64,000 nucleotides of DNA from Dermanyssus gallinae. Taxonomy: Eukaryota > Arthropoda > Arachnida > Mesostigmata > Dermanyssidae. This document shows, in pieces, positions 1 to 10,717 of the stretch. The position numbers and the translations under genes are program-made. The notes under the pieces are model-generated. The model saw only the letters and a program-made list of their open reading frames with translations, made no database searches and was not told the DNA's origin. The stretch is from contig QVRM01006427.1 of the NCBI GenBank assembly GCA_003439945.1, positions 62,001 to 126,000 of the forward strand. The letters run 5' to 3'. Within the stretch, counting starts at the first letter, position 1. The number at the start of each line of letters is the position of its first letter.

Positions 1-552
1 TCCCGCACTGACCATTGAGGGGACTAATGAGTCAGTAACGGTTGCATCCTACACCAGCATGCGACCCATCTCGAAGGACGTTAGTGTGTCCGGTCGCTTG
101 CCATCATTCCTGCAGAAGCCAGGAGCCTCAAGAATGCAAGGAAAACCAGCAGACCTTAAGGCTCGGCTAAATGTCCCGTTAAGGGCTGCGTGTCGGGCTC
201 GACGATCTGAGTTTAAGGCACAAGAGAGACCATAGTGTGTCTGTGGCCCCACTTGATCGCCACATCTACATTGGTGGGGGGGATACAAAAGCTGTCCTCA
301 GACGTACCTCCGCACTAATCCGAACACTGTCGTCATCTAGTAGAGTGCCTAAGTGACCACTGGGCGTAACCAGGCCCCGGCACTTTTTGCAGAGACCGCC
401 AGTAGCCTGGTTTTGTCAATCGTAGTGGGCGCTTGCTCAAGGAGATGCGCAAATGTCTTCTTCTGCAGTGGGGTCGACCAGCCTTTCTGGAAAATGGTGC
501 CAGTGGGTATGACACCGCACAGAGAGGCTACTTTTTTGACTAAGGCTTTCAA
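1..552 (-). pseudogene. 3' coding fragment of an R2-like LINE (same family as LINE-C)
   Basis: Read on the minus strand, 552-349 encodes a stretch with the segment KTRLLAVSAKSAGAWLRP. After frame changes near 350 and 290, 288-49 encodes a Cys/His cluster (CRCG...HYGLSC...RH) followed by NDGKRPDTLT. A TAG at 46-48 replaces a probable Trp, and the frame then continues DATVTDS to the window edge. Cys/His cluster plus R-P-D followed about 13 residues later by Asp resembles the C-terminal restriction-like endonuclease region of R2-type LINEs. LINE-C at 22,085-22,245 encodes the same Cys/His cluster, so both belong to one family. This copy keeps the RPD segment that LINE-C has lost. It is 5'-truncated near a (TA)n array and carries at least two frameshifts and one stop, so it is inactive. 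The family call is firm; the endonuclease assignment is by motif only. Confidence 0.65.
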
Positions 553-567
553 AGTGTGATCGTAGAC

Positions 568-570
<3 letters not shown>

Positions 571-626
<56 letters not shown>
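571..626. repeat. (TA)n-(GT)n microsatellite
   Basis: A 46-bp TA run passes into five GT units. It lies 19 bp beyond the truncated end of the LINE fragment at 1-552. Confidence 0.97.
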
Positions 627-1099
627 AGACAAGGTGTATGCCAACGGAGGAGCCTAACTTACCCGGATTGTGCAATGAGTTAAAATAATGTATTTTTTCG
701 ATGGAATAAGTCCGCAAAAATGCTTGTTTAGTAGTGACAGTGGTATTACTTAAAATTGTTATGAATATAGCTGACCGGACATAGCTCTAATAAAAATCGG
801 TAGTTGTTCGATAGAAAAACCGAACATACCAAGGTTTCCGGATTCGGAATTAATTCTAATTAGGCCGCAGCACTATTCTCTCGATTTTTCACCGTTTACC
901 GGACTAACCTCGGGTCGGACAACGAGTGATTGCGCGTTGGCATTAAGACACTTGTTTTCGATGCTGCTGTTACAAAATGCTCAAACCGCATAATTGGTTG
1001 TTTATTAAACTAATATTATTCACTAAATGAATGGATACCTTTTTTATTTACTTGACATGTATACCCACATACACAAGCCACCCTTCCATATGAGAGATG
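627..1099. other. AT-rich DNA, nothing recognised
   Basis: No reading frame, repeat or structured element is seen here. Confidence 0.6.
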
Positions 1100-1326
1100 C
1101 CTAGAATGGCACCACAAGCGGACATGTTGAGATATCTCGAACATGTCCTTATGACAGCGTGTAGGACATATCCTTAGGCATCACTGTTAGCGGTATAGTT
1201 TATCGTTTATTCGCAATGAGCATCGCTCAACAAAGATTCGATCAACAACAGGGATCGAACCGGCGACACTCCGGTAGATGACCATCATGACTAGAACACT
1301 AGCCATCTACACCACGCTGTTCCAAC
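1100..1326 (-). mobile_element. SINE-A copy 1 (tRNA-derived)
   Basis: On the minus strand the 5' part carries a perfect Pol III B box, GGTTCGATCCC, at plus positions 1251-1261. Upstream of it is an A-box-like GTGGTGTAGATGGCTAGTG. The body contains the family landmarks GATCGAAT, GAGCGATGCTCATT and GATAAACTATACCGCT. It aligns by eye with copies at about 3.95, 20.4, 41.5, 50.2 and 58.1 kb. It keeps the best promoter boxes of the six. Boundaries are approximate and no target-site duplication was identified. Confidence 0.75.
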
Positions 1327-1339
1327 TTATCGTTTCGAA

Positions 1340-1412
1340 GTAAAATAGTAGTTTAGGTACGACACTACCAGTGGCTTTAACAACGACGCACGGTGTACAT
1401 CATGCATTATAT
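1340..1412. repeat. LINE 3'-UTR-like repeat, copy 1
   Basis: The core GTGGCTTTAACAACGACGC and the following CGGTGT-CATCA-GCATT recur at 57,948-57,985, just downstream of a LINE coding relic. This is therefore probably the 3' end of a heavily 5'-truncated copy of that LINE. It directly follows SINE-A copy 1. Confidence 0.6.
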
Positions 1413-2543
1413 TAAGTAATATATTGTAAAAATAAGAAATAACCTACCTCACTTAACCTAAAACTGCTTTCCAGAATTGCAGCACCATGCGGCCCTTCAT
1501 TGTGTAGTCCATGTGACGTCGCGTGAAAGACGCGTTGAAACAATCGACTATAGTATTTTTTACATCAGCTTAGTTTTGCCACTTTTCCAGTTGTCTGAGA
1601 GGAGTTGGTTGTCGAAACAACAAAAACATCCATGAGTATGCAGTCATTATCGTTCTAGCCTTACATTAATCTTCGATGACAAATTATTGACGATGACAAA
1701 GTCCATTGATGCCACGCGAAAGGCAACTGTTGGAACCGACCACTTAGAAGAGTGTTTCATGCGTGCGAGTCATGGTTTTAGTAGCACAATCTGCTGCCGC
1801 CGCACGCTCCTCCCTGTGTACATGAATGATCCTAATAGCGAGATCGTAATTTTTCTCGTTTTGGCCTTGCATTGACACTGAGATTACATGCATTAGTACT
1901 AATAGTAGCTTTGGCGTAACTAATGAATGTTATATGGGCATGAGTGCACCGTACCGCTATTCAACAGAATAGGGATGATAGTTCGCTAGTAGATTTGGGA
2001 GACGGTTATTCCCCATGATTGTACGAGCTAATCCGGCCGAAGGTCATCGGGCGACTTACTCGACGCCTGATTTGGCGATTTACTGTCTTTATAATCTTAC
2101 AATAAAGTTTAAAGAATTCGCGTACTTGCATTTTCTGAAATTTAAGCAGCCTGCAACATGGAGTTATATGTAAAGACTCACTATCATGCATGCCTGGCAG
2201 ATACTAAGGACTCGTCTCGTCTAAAACTAATAACCAGTAATCACTATGCACTATCAGTCTACGTTAGAAAAATAAACACGGTAAAATATTGCGAAGAAGC
2301 GCCAGTCTAAGGTTTAATAAGGCTTAAAGCCGTCTAGCCGCTCTGCCCCCCGAGGTACATGATATACCATATCGAAAGGCTGTTCGCAAGGTATTTAAAT
2401 GTTCATCGCTTACTTCATCATCAATTCGGAGCCGAATCACATGCTGGGGAGCGGAGATCATACGAGACACTTTTTCGAGAAGTTTTCCGTAAAGTGAAAG
2501 TTTATCCGGCTCGAAAAATTTGGTCGCTATGGTGGCGCTACAA
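1413..2543. other. intergenic, nothing recognised
   Basis: Short frames of 60-70 codons occur on both strands. None shows family motifs, a consistent coding pattern or splice logic. Confidence 0.55.
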
Positions 2544-2753
2544 TGGTCACTACCAAAAATAAACTTTTTGGGCAGACCCTCAGACAAAATTTACTGTTCA
2601 CGGGGCTACTTTTCGCATTGCTTTATAGACGGACCCCCATAAATACAATTGTGCAATAGTGAGGCTGGAACATGCGAACCTTATGTGTCTCTTTTAGTAG
2701 CGAGGCGCAGGTTAATTGCACCACGCCACCGGGCTCGACAGTGGTCGCTACCA
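2544..2753 (-). mobile_element. SINE-B copy 1 with target-site duplication (older copy)
   Basis: The minus strand reads a tRNA-derived SINE beginning TCGAGCCCGGTGGCGT and ending near TTTATTT. It matches the copies at 46.4 and 52.2 kb over its full length but is more diverged. Imperfect 12-bp direct repeats flank it: tggtcactacca at 2544-2555 and tggtcgctacca at 2742-2753. The B-box region is degraded, consistent with greater age. Confidence 0.8.
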
Positions 2754-3946
2754 GACCGCTAACGACCAAATCCCACGACCCTTGTGTGTGCCACCTTAAG
2801 GCCAAGTCTTCTGCAGGCTTCTTTGTGCTTTACTCCGTCGACACACGAATGACCTCCACAGCGTTAGTAAGCATGAACACACGTAGCATTTTAACGTCTC
2901 TTCCAGCAGTACCGTCAGTTAATTTTATGCGAATTCTGGTACGGATCACTAACTATTTTTGCAGTCTGTCACTACTCCGGACGCAGCCGTCCGAGTTACG
3001 GTTTATCTATTTGTTAACTTCTTATTAACCTCTCTCTTAGCAATACATTGAGATGGGCACTAAGAACGGACTTAGATTTTAACCTGTGTGTGACGGCATT
3101 CGCTCATCTAAGCCATCTTGTGCCAGCATTCTACTAATCGACATTGACGTTGGAGCTCTATGGTTACATAATAATTTTCATATTAACACAGTAGACTCGA
3201 AATAATTCTATGGCCGTGAACGCTAACCGAACGTTCACTTCCCTGGCCGTTCTTTAGTCCACGTATGGTATTAGTGCAGGCCTTGTGTAACACAATAACT
3301 ATAATAATCAGGGAAAATGCTAATGCACCATCTCTTTTATTGAGACCTCTGTATTCCCCGTATCCTTGTTCGATCATGGCTTGTGCATACTATGCTATGC
3401 CGTAGTTATGCAAGTAGGAGATATGTGGATTCAAATCAGAGTAGATCGAATTCCTGGGAACAGCCTTGTAACTGAAGATAGCAAGTGCCTCGACTGGCTT
3501 TATAAGCAAAGTTGGAATATAGCCATCATTTGCTAGCACCGCGTAGAATGATCGAAACTTAATCTAGTTCCTGCACAAAGCGTGCCACTGAGATAAGAAC
3601 ATCTTCGCGTTACATTACATCTTTAAGCTTTTTGGAGAAGCAAACGTTTATTGCCGTCATTTAGACAATAAAGAGAAACGGATTTGGGGATCCATACATT
3701 TAAATGAAACATAAGTTCTTTGTTAATAATGCCTTGTTGCGCTCTATATAATATTTAAGTTTAATTAGCAAACCCTCATTTCTAGCTCATGTTAAGCAAT
3801 GACAGGAAGAGCTCAGCCAATTTCAGATGACCCAGAAGAGCGTACTGCCGCGAAGCGGAGCAATCAAGGTAGGACAAAGACTCTAGAGATATTATATGTT
3901 GATGTGGTTTTACATGATTAAATAAGAATAATACAGTGCCGGTATG
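2754..3946. other. AT-rich intergenic DNA, nothing recognised
   Basis: Only short chance frames are seen. The 118-codon plus-strand frame at 2672-3028 begins inside SINE-B and has no recognisable domain. Confidence 0.55.
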
Positions 3947-4120
3947 TGGCGGCATAGTGCGCTACTCATAATTGTCTTCCCGATAATCATCTACCGAGGT
4001 AGGTGAATGATGATCGAATTGTTTTAAGCTATGCTCATTGGGCATATATGATAAACCATACCGCTGAGAGCCAGAGGCCATGCTGCCACAAGGGCAGTTG
4101 GAAAAATCCTAGATATCTCT
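3947..4120 (+). mobile_element. SINE-A copy 2 (plus orientation, diverged)
   Basis: It contains the family landmarks in plus orientation: AGTGCGCTA, CATCTACCG, GATCGAATTG, ATGATAAACCATACCGCT, CCATGCTGCCACAAGG and CTAGATATCT. It is the only plus-strand copy among the six. The B box is lost. Confidence 0.7.
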
Positions 4121-5133
4121 CTAGAGAAGGATGGTCTTAAGATTAAAAATAAGCACCTTAAAATGTTTTTCATTCTAGGCTACCGGCAATTCCCGGTCAT
4201 ACTCAGCTCTGTCGCGTATTTAGTGCGAGTCGATTTCATAGACTGTAATGCAGCATAAAGGCCTACCAAAGAACTTTGCATCAATTGCAATCACAATTGG
4301 TTCTGCTCGTAAAGGGCACACAAATATGACTCGTTGCATTGATAGCAATTTTGCCTCACCCACGAAAGCAGGTGCTATCGCAATCAAAAGTGAGCGCTCT
4401 TCAAAGTAGCCAACAAACCAGTTATGTATGCTTCTCTTGGCATTTTTTAAAACTCAATAAAAAAATGCTCTCATTTAAGTTTTTAGAAGAGACTAGCTAC
4501 GTGCATTTGCATTTTTGACACATACCAACAAAATCCGCATAAATGCAAACTTTGGCAGCTAAAAATGCTTAAGCATGTAAATATATGTACATGTTAAGAG
4601 GGCAAACATGTGTGCCGTTACTACGCCATAGTTAACGTTATGAGACGTTTTACAGGATGGCGGCACATTGTCGTGAATTTTTTTCTTTAAAATAACGTAT
4701 TTTTAAGCTTTAGCGCGGAATGTGGAGAAAAAGTCCATCTCATGTGCGAGATAACTGCTTACTTGTACGTTCATTTTAAAGCTGCGCACTCCTGATAGTG
4801 AAGTACCGAGAGATAATTACGTCACCAGACTTCATTTCGTGCACAAAAAACAAAGGCTTAGTTGCACTAGCATCCTTGCAGCATGTGTGAATTTTCACTC
4901 TGCTAATATTTTCTCATCTATCCGTGGGATACCGCCGTACGTGTAAAAAAAAATAACATTCTCGAAAAGTTCATATTATATGTCGATACAGCCGATTTGT
5001 TTTCGCTTCCATCTCAAATGTACCAGCGATGACAACACAATAAACGATAACTAACTATGCTGGAAATACACTGGAGTACTCGTTCCATTGTCAAATTGTG
5101 CTGACGCATGAAACGCATATATGTATGTATGTT

Positions 5134-5136
<3 letters not shown>
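4121..5136. other. AT-rich intergenic DNA, nothing recognised
   Basis: No gene-like frame or repeat is seen, only scattered homopolymer A/T runs. Confidence 0.55.

Positions 5137-5173
<37 letters not shown>
5137..5173. repeat. (TA)n microsatellite
   Basis: A 37-bp uninterrupted TA array, preceded by short ATGT repeats. Confidence 0.97.
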
Positions 5174-5176
<3 letters not shown>

Positions 5177-6686
5177 GAGTGTATAGGGATACCTCGCTTA
5201 GGCAAGCTTTGGTTTGCTTGAAATGCGTTGCGCAATTTACATGAAGCAAGTACATTGCTTGTCAATTCGGGTAAGAAAAAATTTGCGTACCCAATGTCAG
5301 GCTGACCGCCGGTTGTTCGATATGATATGATTAAGGCCGAAGACGCCGCGTACAGCACCATTAGAAAGCGTTGTCTTGGACTAGAAATACTAAGTTGAAC
5401 AAGTCCGGCGAGAGGTTAGAGATGTTCAGTGCCTCACACCTCTGGGTTAGTCTTACATGTGACAATCGGCGCGTCTATAGAAGAACTATTTCTATATGGC
5501 AAACATCACTTGGTGAATTCGAACACAAATTTCCTCGAGGAGTACACAAAGCGCATCTCTCGACTGTGCTCTTAAGCGTGTACGCGGTATCACGCGTTTC
5601 ATAAAAAAAAACTACTGCACTGCCGCTCTCAAATGACATGCCGAGATTACTAAAAATAGCATAAGTAGAACGTTATATTCATACAATATGGGTGCAATAC
5701 ATGTGATGTCAAACATTTTGTTTATATGAGAGGCTTTATAAATGCATGTGGAATTTACAAGCCCACCATACCTGGGTTCCTCTTCAAGCCCTCAGGCTCG
5801 GAATTATATGGCGTCAACTCGAAACCGCGACTAAGAGTCCTGCTCTTTTTCGCTGGATCGGTCGCGTAGGCGCCGATCTCATGCTCAAATCCGGCTGCTC
5901 CCTGCCACCTTTTCTTAGGTTCTCATCTTCACGACCGTTACGTGTTTCCATTTAAGCTCTTTGTGCCCTCTTGTTCCGTGTTTTTTTTAGCTTTGTGGCG
6001 GATTTCAGCAAATGTTCACCACCCACCACCCTTCCGTGGATTCCATCATCCGGGCAAATTAGTCCCTTACCGAGCGAAATCTTAATGTCCCTGCTGTGTG
6101 GACCGTATTGGTCTTGTCCTGTGGTCATCTGTCAGCTGACCTAAGTCCGCTGCCCGCTATTTAAATCTGAGTAAAAGTGGTCCTGATGTTTTTTTCAATT
6201 GAGTGTCTCAATGGATAAATGCTGCCTGGGAGTACTTGTGCCCGTCCCATAAAAAAACGCCAAATGAACATGCGACGTTCTGGAGAATTTTCCCGGCAAA
6301 GTTTCAGTGTAGCATTAGGTCAGCACGTGCCCTAGCCAATAGTACAACTCCTGCGATGTTAAATCTCTCTAATCCAGTAAGACGTGAGTAACCACCCCCT
6401 GCAGTTTCTCTGGAGAAAATCTCAGTGGGGTCTCTTTACCTTGTTTTACCTAGAAAAGGCAGCAGGACTACTACCTCAGACACCTCTACCCGGAAAAGCC
6501 GTTCCCTATACCTGTTCCCCCGTGTTACGACACCGCCGTCGCCACTGCCAAATCTACGACCTGGTTTGTTCTGCCCCTCTGGCGCAAGCCGTCGTTAGGC
6601 TCTAACAGTAAGCATAGACCAGCACCTCTCATGCTACCGCTTCGTCAAGCATATCATGTGCTGCCGTACAGCAATTTAGGTTTACC
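5174..6686. other. unrecognised DNA with several short frames
   Basis: Frames of 60-77 codons at 5371-5604, 5746-5955, 6203-6391 and 6384-6605 (plus) have no motifs I recognise. The 5.75-6.6 kb part is more GC-rich than its surroundings, which could mean an old transposon relic. I could not identify one on either strand. Confidence 0.4.
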
Positions 6687-6754
6687 TCTTTATTAATTAG
6701 ATTAATAAGAACTTTAATCGTCTTTATTAATTAGATTAATAAGAACTTTAATCG
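6687..6754. repeat. perfect 34-bp tandem duplication
   Basis: Two identical 34-bp units abut at 6687-6720 and 6721-6754. Each runs from TCTTTATTAATTAG to ACTTTAATCG and holds the TTAAT/ATTAA near-palindrome. No divergence between units suggests a recent event or an assembly artefact. Confidence 0.95.
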
Positions 6755-7467
6755 TCACCGGGTCTTTTGGTTGCGTCCGTCTAGAGTTCAGACGCCGCTT
6801 CTGTCTACTGCCAGAGGGGTTTATTTTATCTCTGTCTTTTGCTATCGCCTTTCTTTAGAAGTTTCCTCTCATGAACTGCGATGGCCTTAGGCTTATCAGA
6901 GGCGAGCCAGTGTCACGCCGCATCGATCTTGTCCAGCGTCACCTCGGGAATATCTTCTAACCAAGCTTCCTCCGGTTTGAATTCCAGCTTCCTTTTTTGG
7001 CCATAAGCGTGCATTTTGAGTACTGTTCGTTATCACATTCTACAAGCGATATCCAATCTTAATATTTCAACAATAGCAAAAAAGGAAAACTTACTTTACA
7101 CTACCGCCTTTACCGAGTATCAAGCCCCTAGAGCGTTGCTCTAAGTCGTGGGTCGCGAAAAGTTCACTGGAAAGCTCATTCCCAGTTAGATATTTCTATT
7201 ATAAGCATATTTGCATAAAATATGCACACATATCGCACATACTGAGTCAGACAGCAATTGGAAAATAGCGCTGCTCATTATGACCTGCTGGGACCTGTTA
7301 GTAAACCGTGTCCGGTAACTCCCTTGGCCTGTCTACTTTTTTTTTAATGGGAAGGATTTTGAATTGATTACCAACCAGAGCGCCTGAACTATGTACAAAT
7401 GGTGAAAATGCATCTGTGTTTTTAATGAATACATTATTAGTAATATATAATGGTTCATAACATATAA
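6755..7467. other. intergenic, nothing recognised
   Basis: No supported gene or repeat. Confidence 0.55.
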
Positions 7468-7674
7468 ATGGCGCGGTTTAGAATGAAGTATGTCGAGGAC
7501 CTTCACCTGTTGAACACTGAGGAGTGTAAGGCTAGAGTGGACCAGATTGCCGTGGTAGACATTGCCTATTTAAAGCCGCTCAGGAATAGACATTTCAGAA
7601 TGTACTACATTTTATTGTCAAGGTTACTTGATTGTGAGAGGCCGCATGAATTATCGTACAGCGTCAACATGTGA
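7468..7674 (+). CDS. small ORF of unknown function, 68 codons
   Basis: The frame has a true ATG in a reasonable context (ATAAATGG). It encodes a charged product starting MARFRMKYVEDLHLLNTEEC, with a later hydrophobic MYYILLSRLL segment. Its composition is more protein-like than other short frames nearby. I recognise no family. It could be an exon, a transposon remnant or chance. No neighbouring exon or promoter was found. Confidence 0.2.
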   Translation: MARFRMKYVEDLHLLNTEECKARVDQIAVVDIAYLKPLRNRHFRMYYILLSRLLDCERPHELSYSVNM

Positions 7675-8201
7675 GAGATCTATGTACGCAAAAGGTAACT
7701 GTGCATATAATTGTTTGCTCGATGAATCTACCCACTGTATAGCTTTACACTGATCAAAGCCCACTTTTTCCACTCAGTTGTTTCATTAATCAAAGGGGCA
7801 ACCTATATACCTTGCCATCTGCCTTTATTTTGTTATAAAAGCATTATGATGATTATATGTGTTTCACGAATGGGGCTCCGTATTTTGCTATGGTATGCCA
7901 CCTGATAGAATAGAGTGAGTACTCTAAGCAGAGGTGCGTTACAGACCATTATCCCAGAAAAGTCTAGCTATAGAGTGATCTTGCTTGGTATTATATCATA
8001 CCATTCGCGTCGCGTCCATGCCTGGTGGCAAATAACTATGATGTCACTTCCAATATACTGCTCCCCTCATGGACATATCTGAATGGTTTTAGGCGGCGCT
8101 CGTTGTGTACCGTGTTATTGAAATTTAAACGAATGGCAGCAGCTGGCGTGACCGTCCCTTTTAGATGTCAATAGCAAACTTGACGAACAAGAGACAACGA
8201 T
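7675..8201. other. intergenic, nothing recognised
   Basis: No gene, repeat or structured element seen. Confidence 0.55.
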
Positions 8202-8411
<210 letters not shown>

Positions 8412-10069
8412 GGGTGCAAACTTTGACCCCGGGGATTTACGAGGCGAAAAGAGACGGGAAGACCTGCGATATACAATGGCATCGATTGAGTAGTGCAACT
8501 TAATATAGATCACTTATATACTCCCCCTTCATCTTCCATCACGGGGCCGAGCAGGCGAGGCATGCCGGCGCAGAGCGGCGCGGCCGTGGATAAAACGGCG
8601 ACTCCCTAACCCGGTAGTAATACTGGACAGAAGCGGAGACTAAAATGGGCCTCATAGACAGAAGTCGGAAGACAACCGCAATATTGCCTGTACGCTGGCT
8701 CGCCCGCCAAAGCGACGAGCAGATTCTCGCCTAGGCCATTCGGACTTTGAGGGATCCTGGCAACTGTACAAGACAGAGAATACCAAGAAAGAACCTGACG
8801 AGGTTTCGCAAATGATTCTTCTAGTACTGGTTCGGACAGTGGTACGGACTATTCACTAGGCGCTCCGGGAGGCTAGACTCGCAGCGGACAACAATATGGG
8901 CGTGGTAGAAGACGCCCTGGGGAACTCGCGCACGGCTCGGGGTTGGCTTACCTGGACACTTCTATGAGGGAGAAGACAAGTTTAGAACAAAGTCGAAGAG
9001 CCCACATTGGAGGTCAAGGAGAGTGACCAAATGAAGGGTTTGTTAAAGAGCGACGTGCAACCAGGCCTTCCCCAGGGTCTCGACGCACTCCCGATTTTTG
9101 GAACAAGCCTTCCGAGAGCTTCATGAGCAGGTTGAAGTAAGAGGCTCTTTCCTCATGGCCTCGAAGTAGTGCCACACAATTACTAACCTTGAGGGGGTGC
9201 GGAAGAAGACGGGTTTTTGTGGGTGAGAGTGCCACACTAGAATCTGACGGTTGCCAGCTTTGCTTGTGCATAATGTATTTTCCGAAACCTCTAAAAAAGT
9301 AGTTTTTTAGAAGGAATGCGGCGATTTCAGAGTACAGCTTAGCCGTTTGTCCGCCAGGCCTAGCCAGATGTGCGAGCGATACCACCAAAATAACGTAATA
9401 AATTGGGCCGAGCGGAAAGCCTAATTCAGACTCTCGAAGCAGATGAGCGCGCAAAGCGCACTCTACAAAAACATTCGCAGAGGTAGCTAGCCTTTTCGAG
9501 AGAAAGTGGCGTTTGAAGGCACTGCGCTACGTACCGCCAGTATACGCGCTATTTACGGCCTTCCGGAAGCTTATGGCGTTCCTGACAATACACGACTAAG
9601 AACAAATTGTTACCACCATGCCTACCCTTGAACAGAAGAGAAAGCCTGGCGACATGCCAGACGTTAGGCATCCGCCCTCTCTTTATAATTTAATTAAAGA
9701 AATCACAAAGAGTTTCTGCAAAGAGAGGGAGTGATTGGATCCAATGCTCATAGCAGACCTGATCGGGCCCTGAGCTCTTTCTCTTCGGGAGTGACCGTAG
9801 GACCTGGCACACCTCCTCCACCCCGAAAGTCAGATTTATGTTGTGCTGCTCCAATGTAAGCGGATGCTGTACGTTTGGAGATACGGCCGCAACGTCGCGA
9901 TTGAATAAAAGATTAGTTAGGTGGCTCTTTACCTGCCCGTCGCTAAGCGGGTTCACCGCCTTGCGAGGTCGCACGATGTAAGCTGAAGGCTCTCGTTCTG
10001 CCCTTTCGAGCAGCCGTCGTTCCTCCCGCCTTACGTGTTCCCTTTTATGATCATAGCAGAGTCTTATAT
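8412..10069 (-). pseudogene. LINE-B, reverse transcriptase (3') part, decayed
   Basis: From 10,069 downward the minus strand encodes RLCYDHKREHVRREERRLLE, then GVEEVCQVLRSLPKRKSSGP, the usual entry to a LINE RT domain. After a stop near 9,687 it continues RMPNVWHVARLSLLFKG. After frame changes, 9454-9014 reads GPIYYVILVVSLAHLARPGG (motif A region, catalytic Asp apparently lost) and SYFNLLMKLSEGLFQKSG (motif B region). The rest to 8,412 is GC-rich and decayed. LINE-A at 10,070-15,631 separates this block from the ORF1/endonuclease part at 15,638-17,465. The frames across the junction differ by one nucleotide. The RT call is firm; the exact 3' end is inferred from the abutting (TA)n array. Confidence 0.7.
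10064..10069. repeat. candidate target-site duplication of LINE-A, left copy
   Basis: TTATAT here is repeated at 15,632-15,637, directly after the LINE-A 3' tail. Six bases is short, but both copies sit exactly where LINE-B is interrupted. Confidence 0.6.
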
Positions 10070-10103
10070 CAGTCTGCAACCGGCTCTCGTCGGGAGTGCA
10101 TCG
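10069..10103 (+). promoter_or_regulatory. LINE-A 5' end with initiator-like TCAGTC
   Basis: The element appears to begin at CAGTCT (10,070). TCAGTC matches the arthropod initiator TCAKTY with the +1 A at 10,071. GCATCG at +28 to +33 is only a partial match to a downstream promoter element. Internal promoters of this kind are known for Jockey-type LINEs. The assignment rests on position and a six-base motif. Confidence 0.4.
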
Positions 10104-10717
10104 GGTGTAGAGGTCTCCGTGTGAGATTGGTGATTTTGTGTGACCCGTCTCTTGCCTTGTGTCGTGTTGAGCATGGGGCGAGTCTTCTGTCACGTCTGTC
10201 CCAATGGGGCCCGATGCTGAGACACGGTGAATTGTGTGCGCCACCTTCTCACGTTTTCGATCGTTGGCGTTGGCTGAGTGCTGTGAATGCGGTGCTTCGG
10301 AGCGCGGCGGAGTGTCTGATGTTTGTCGACTTCCTTCTGCTTTGAGTGCCTATGATGGTGTTGTTCAGCGGATTTGTGTTCAGGTGATTCCTTGTGAGTC
10401 TGTGCATCTGTGTTGTAGTTGTGTTCACAAGTGAGACTGGTATCTCAAGCTTTCAGCGCCAGTATGGATCTTGCTGGGTGAGACTTTACGGCTACATGCA
10501 ACTGTGGTACATTCGTGGTAGAAACAGCTGCGCTGTCTACTTTGCAGTGTGGTGAAGCAGGCTGTTGACATTACGACGAGTGCAGCTTTGGGCAACATTT
10601 CTACATCTAGACTCCAGACTATTCAATCAGAGGAGGATTCGGCGGACGTGTAATCTGCAGCAAGAACTAATTTCACCGGTCGTCTGCTACGTGCGTTGCT
10701 GTTTTAGTCGGCAAATC

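Noticed and set aside
10071..10244. N-terminal part of the minus-strand frame 10,244-9,690 as LINE-B protein
   Set aside because: This part is antisense to the LINE-A 5' UTR; LINE-B coding starts only at 10,069.
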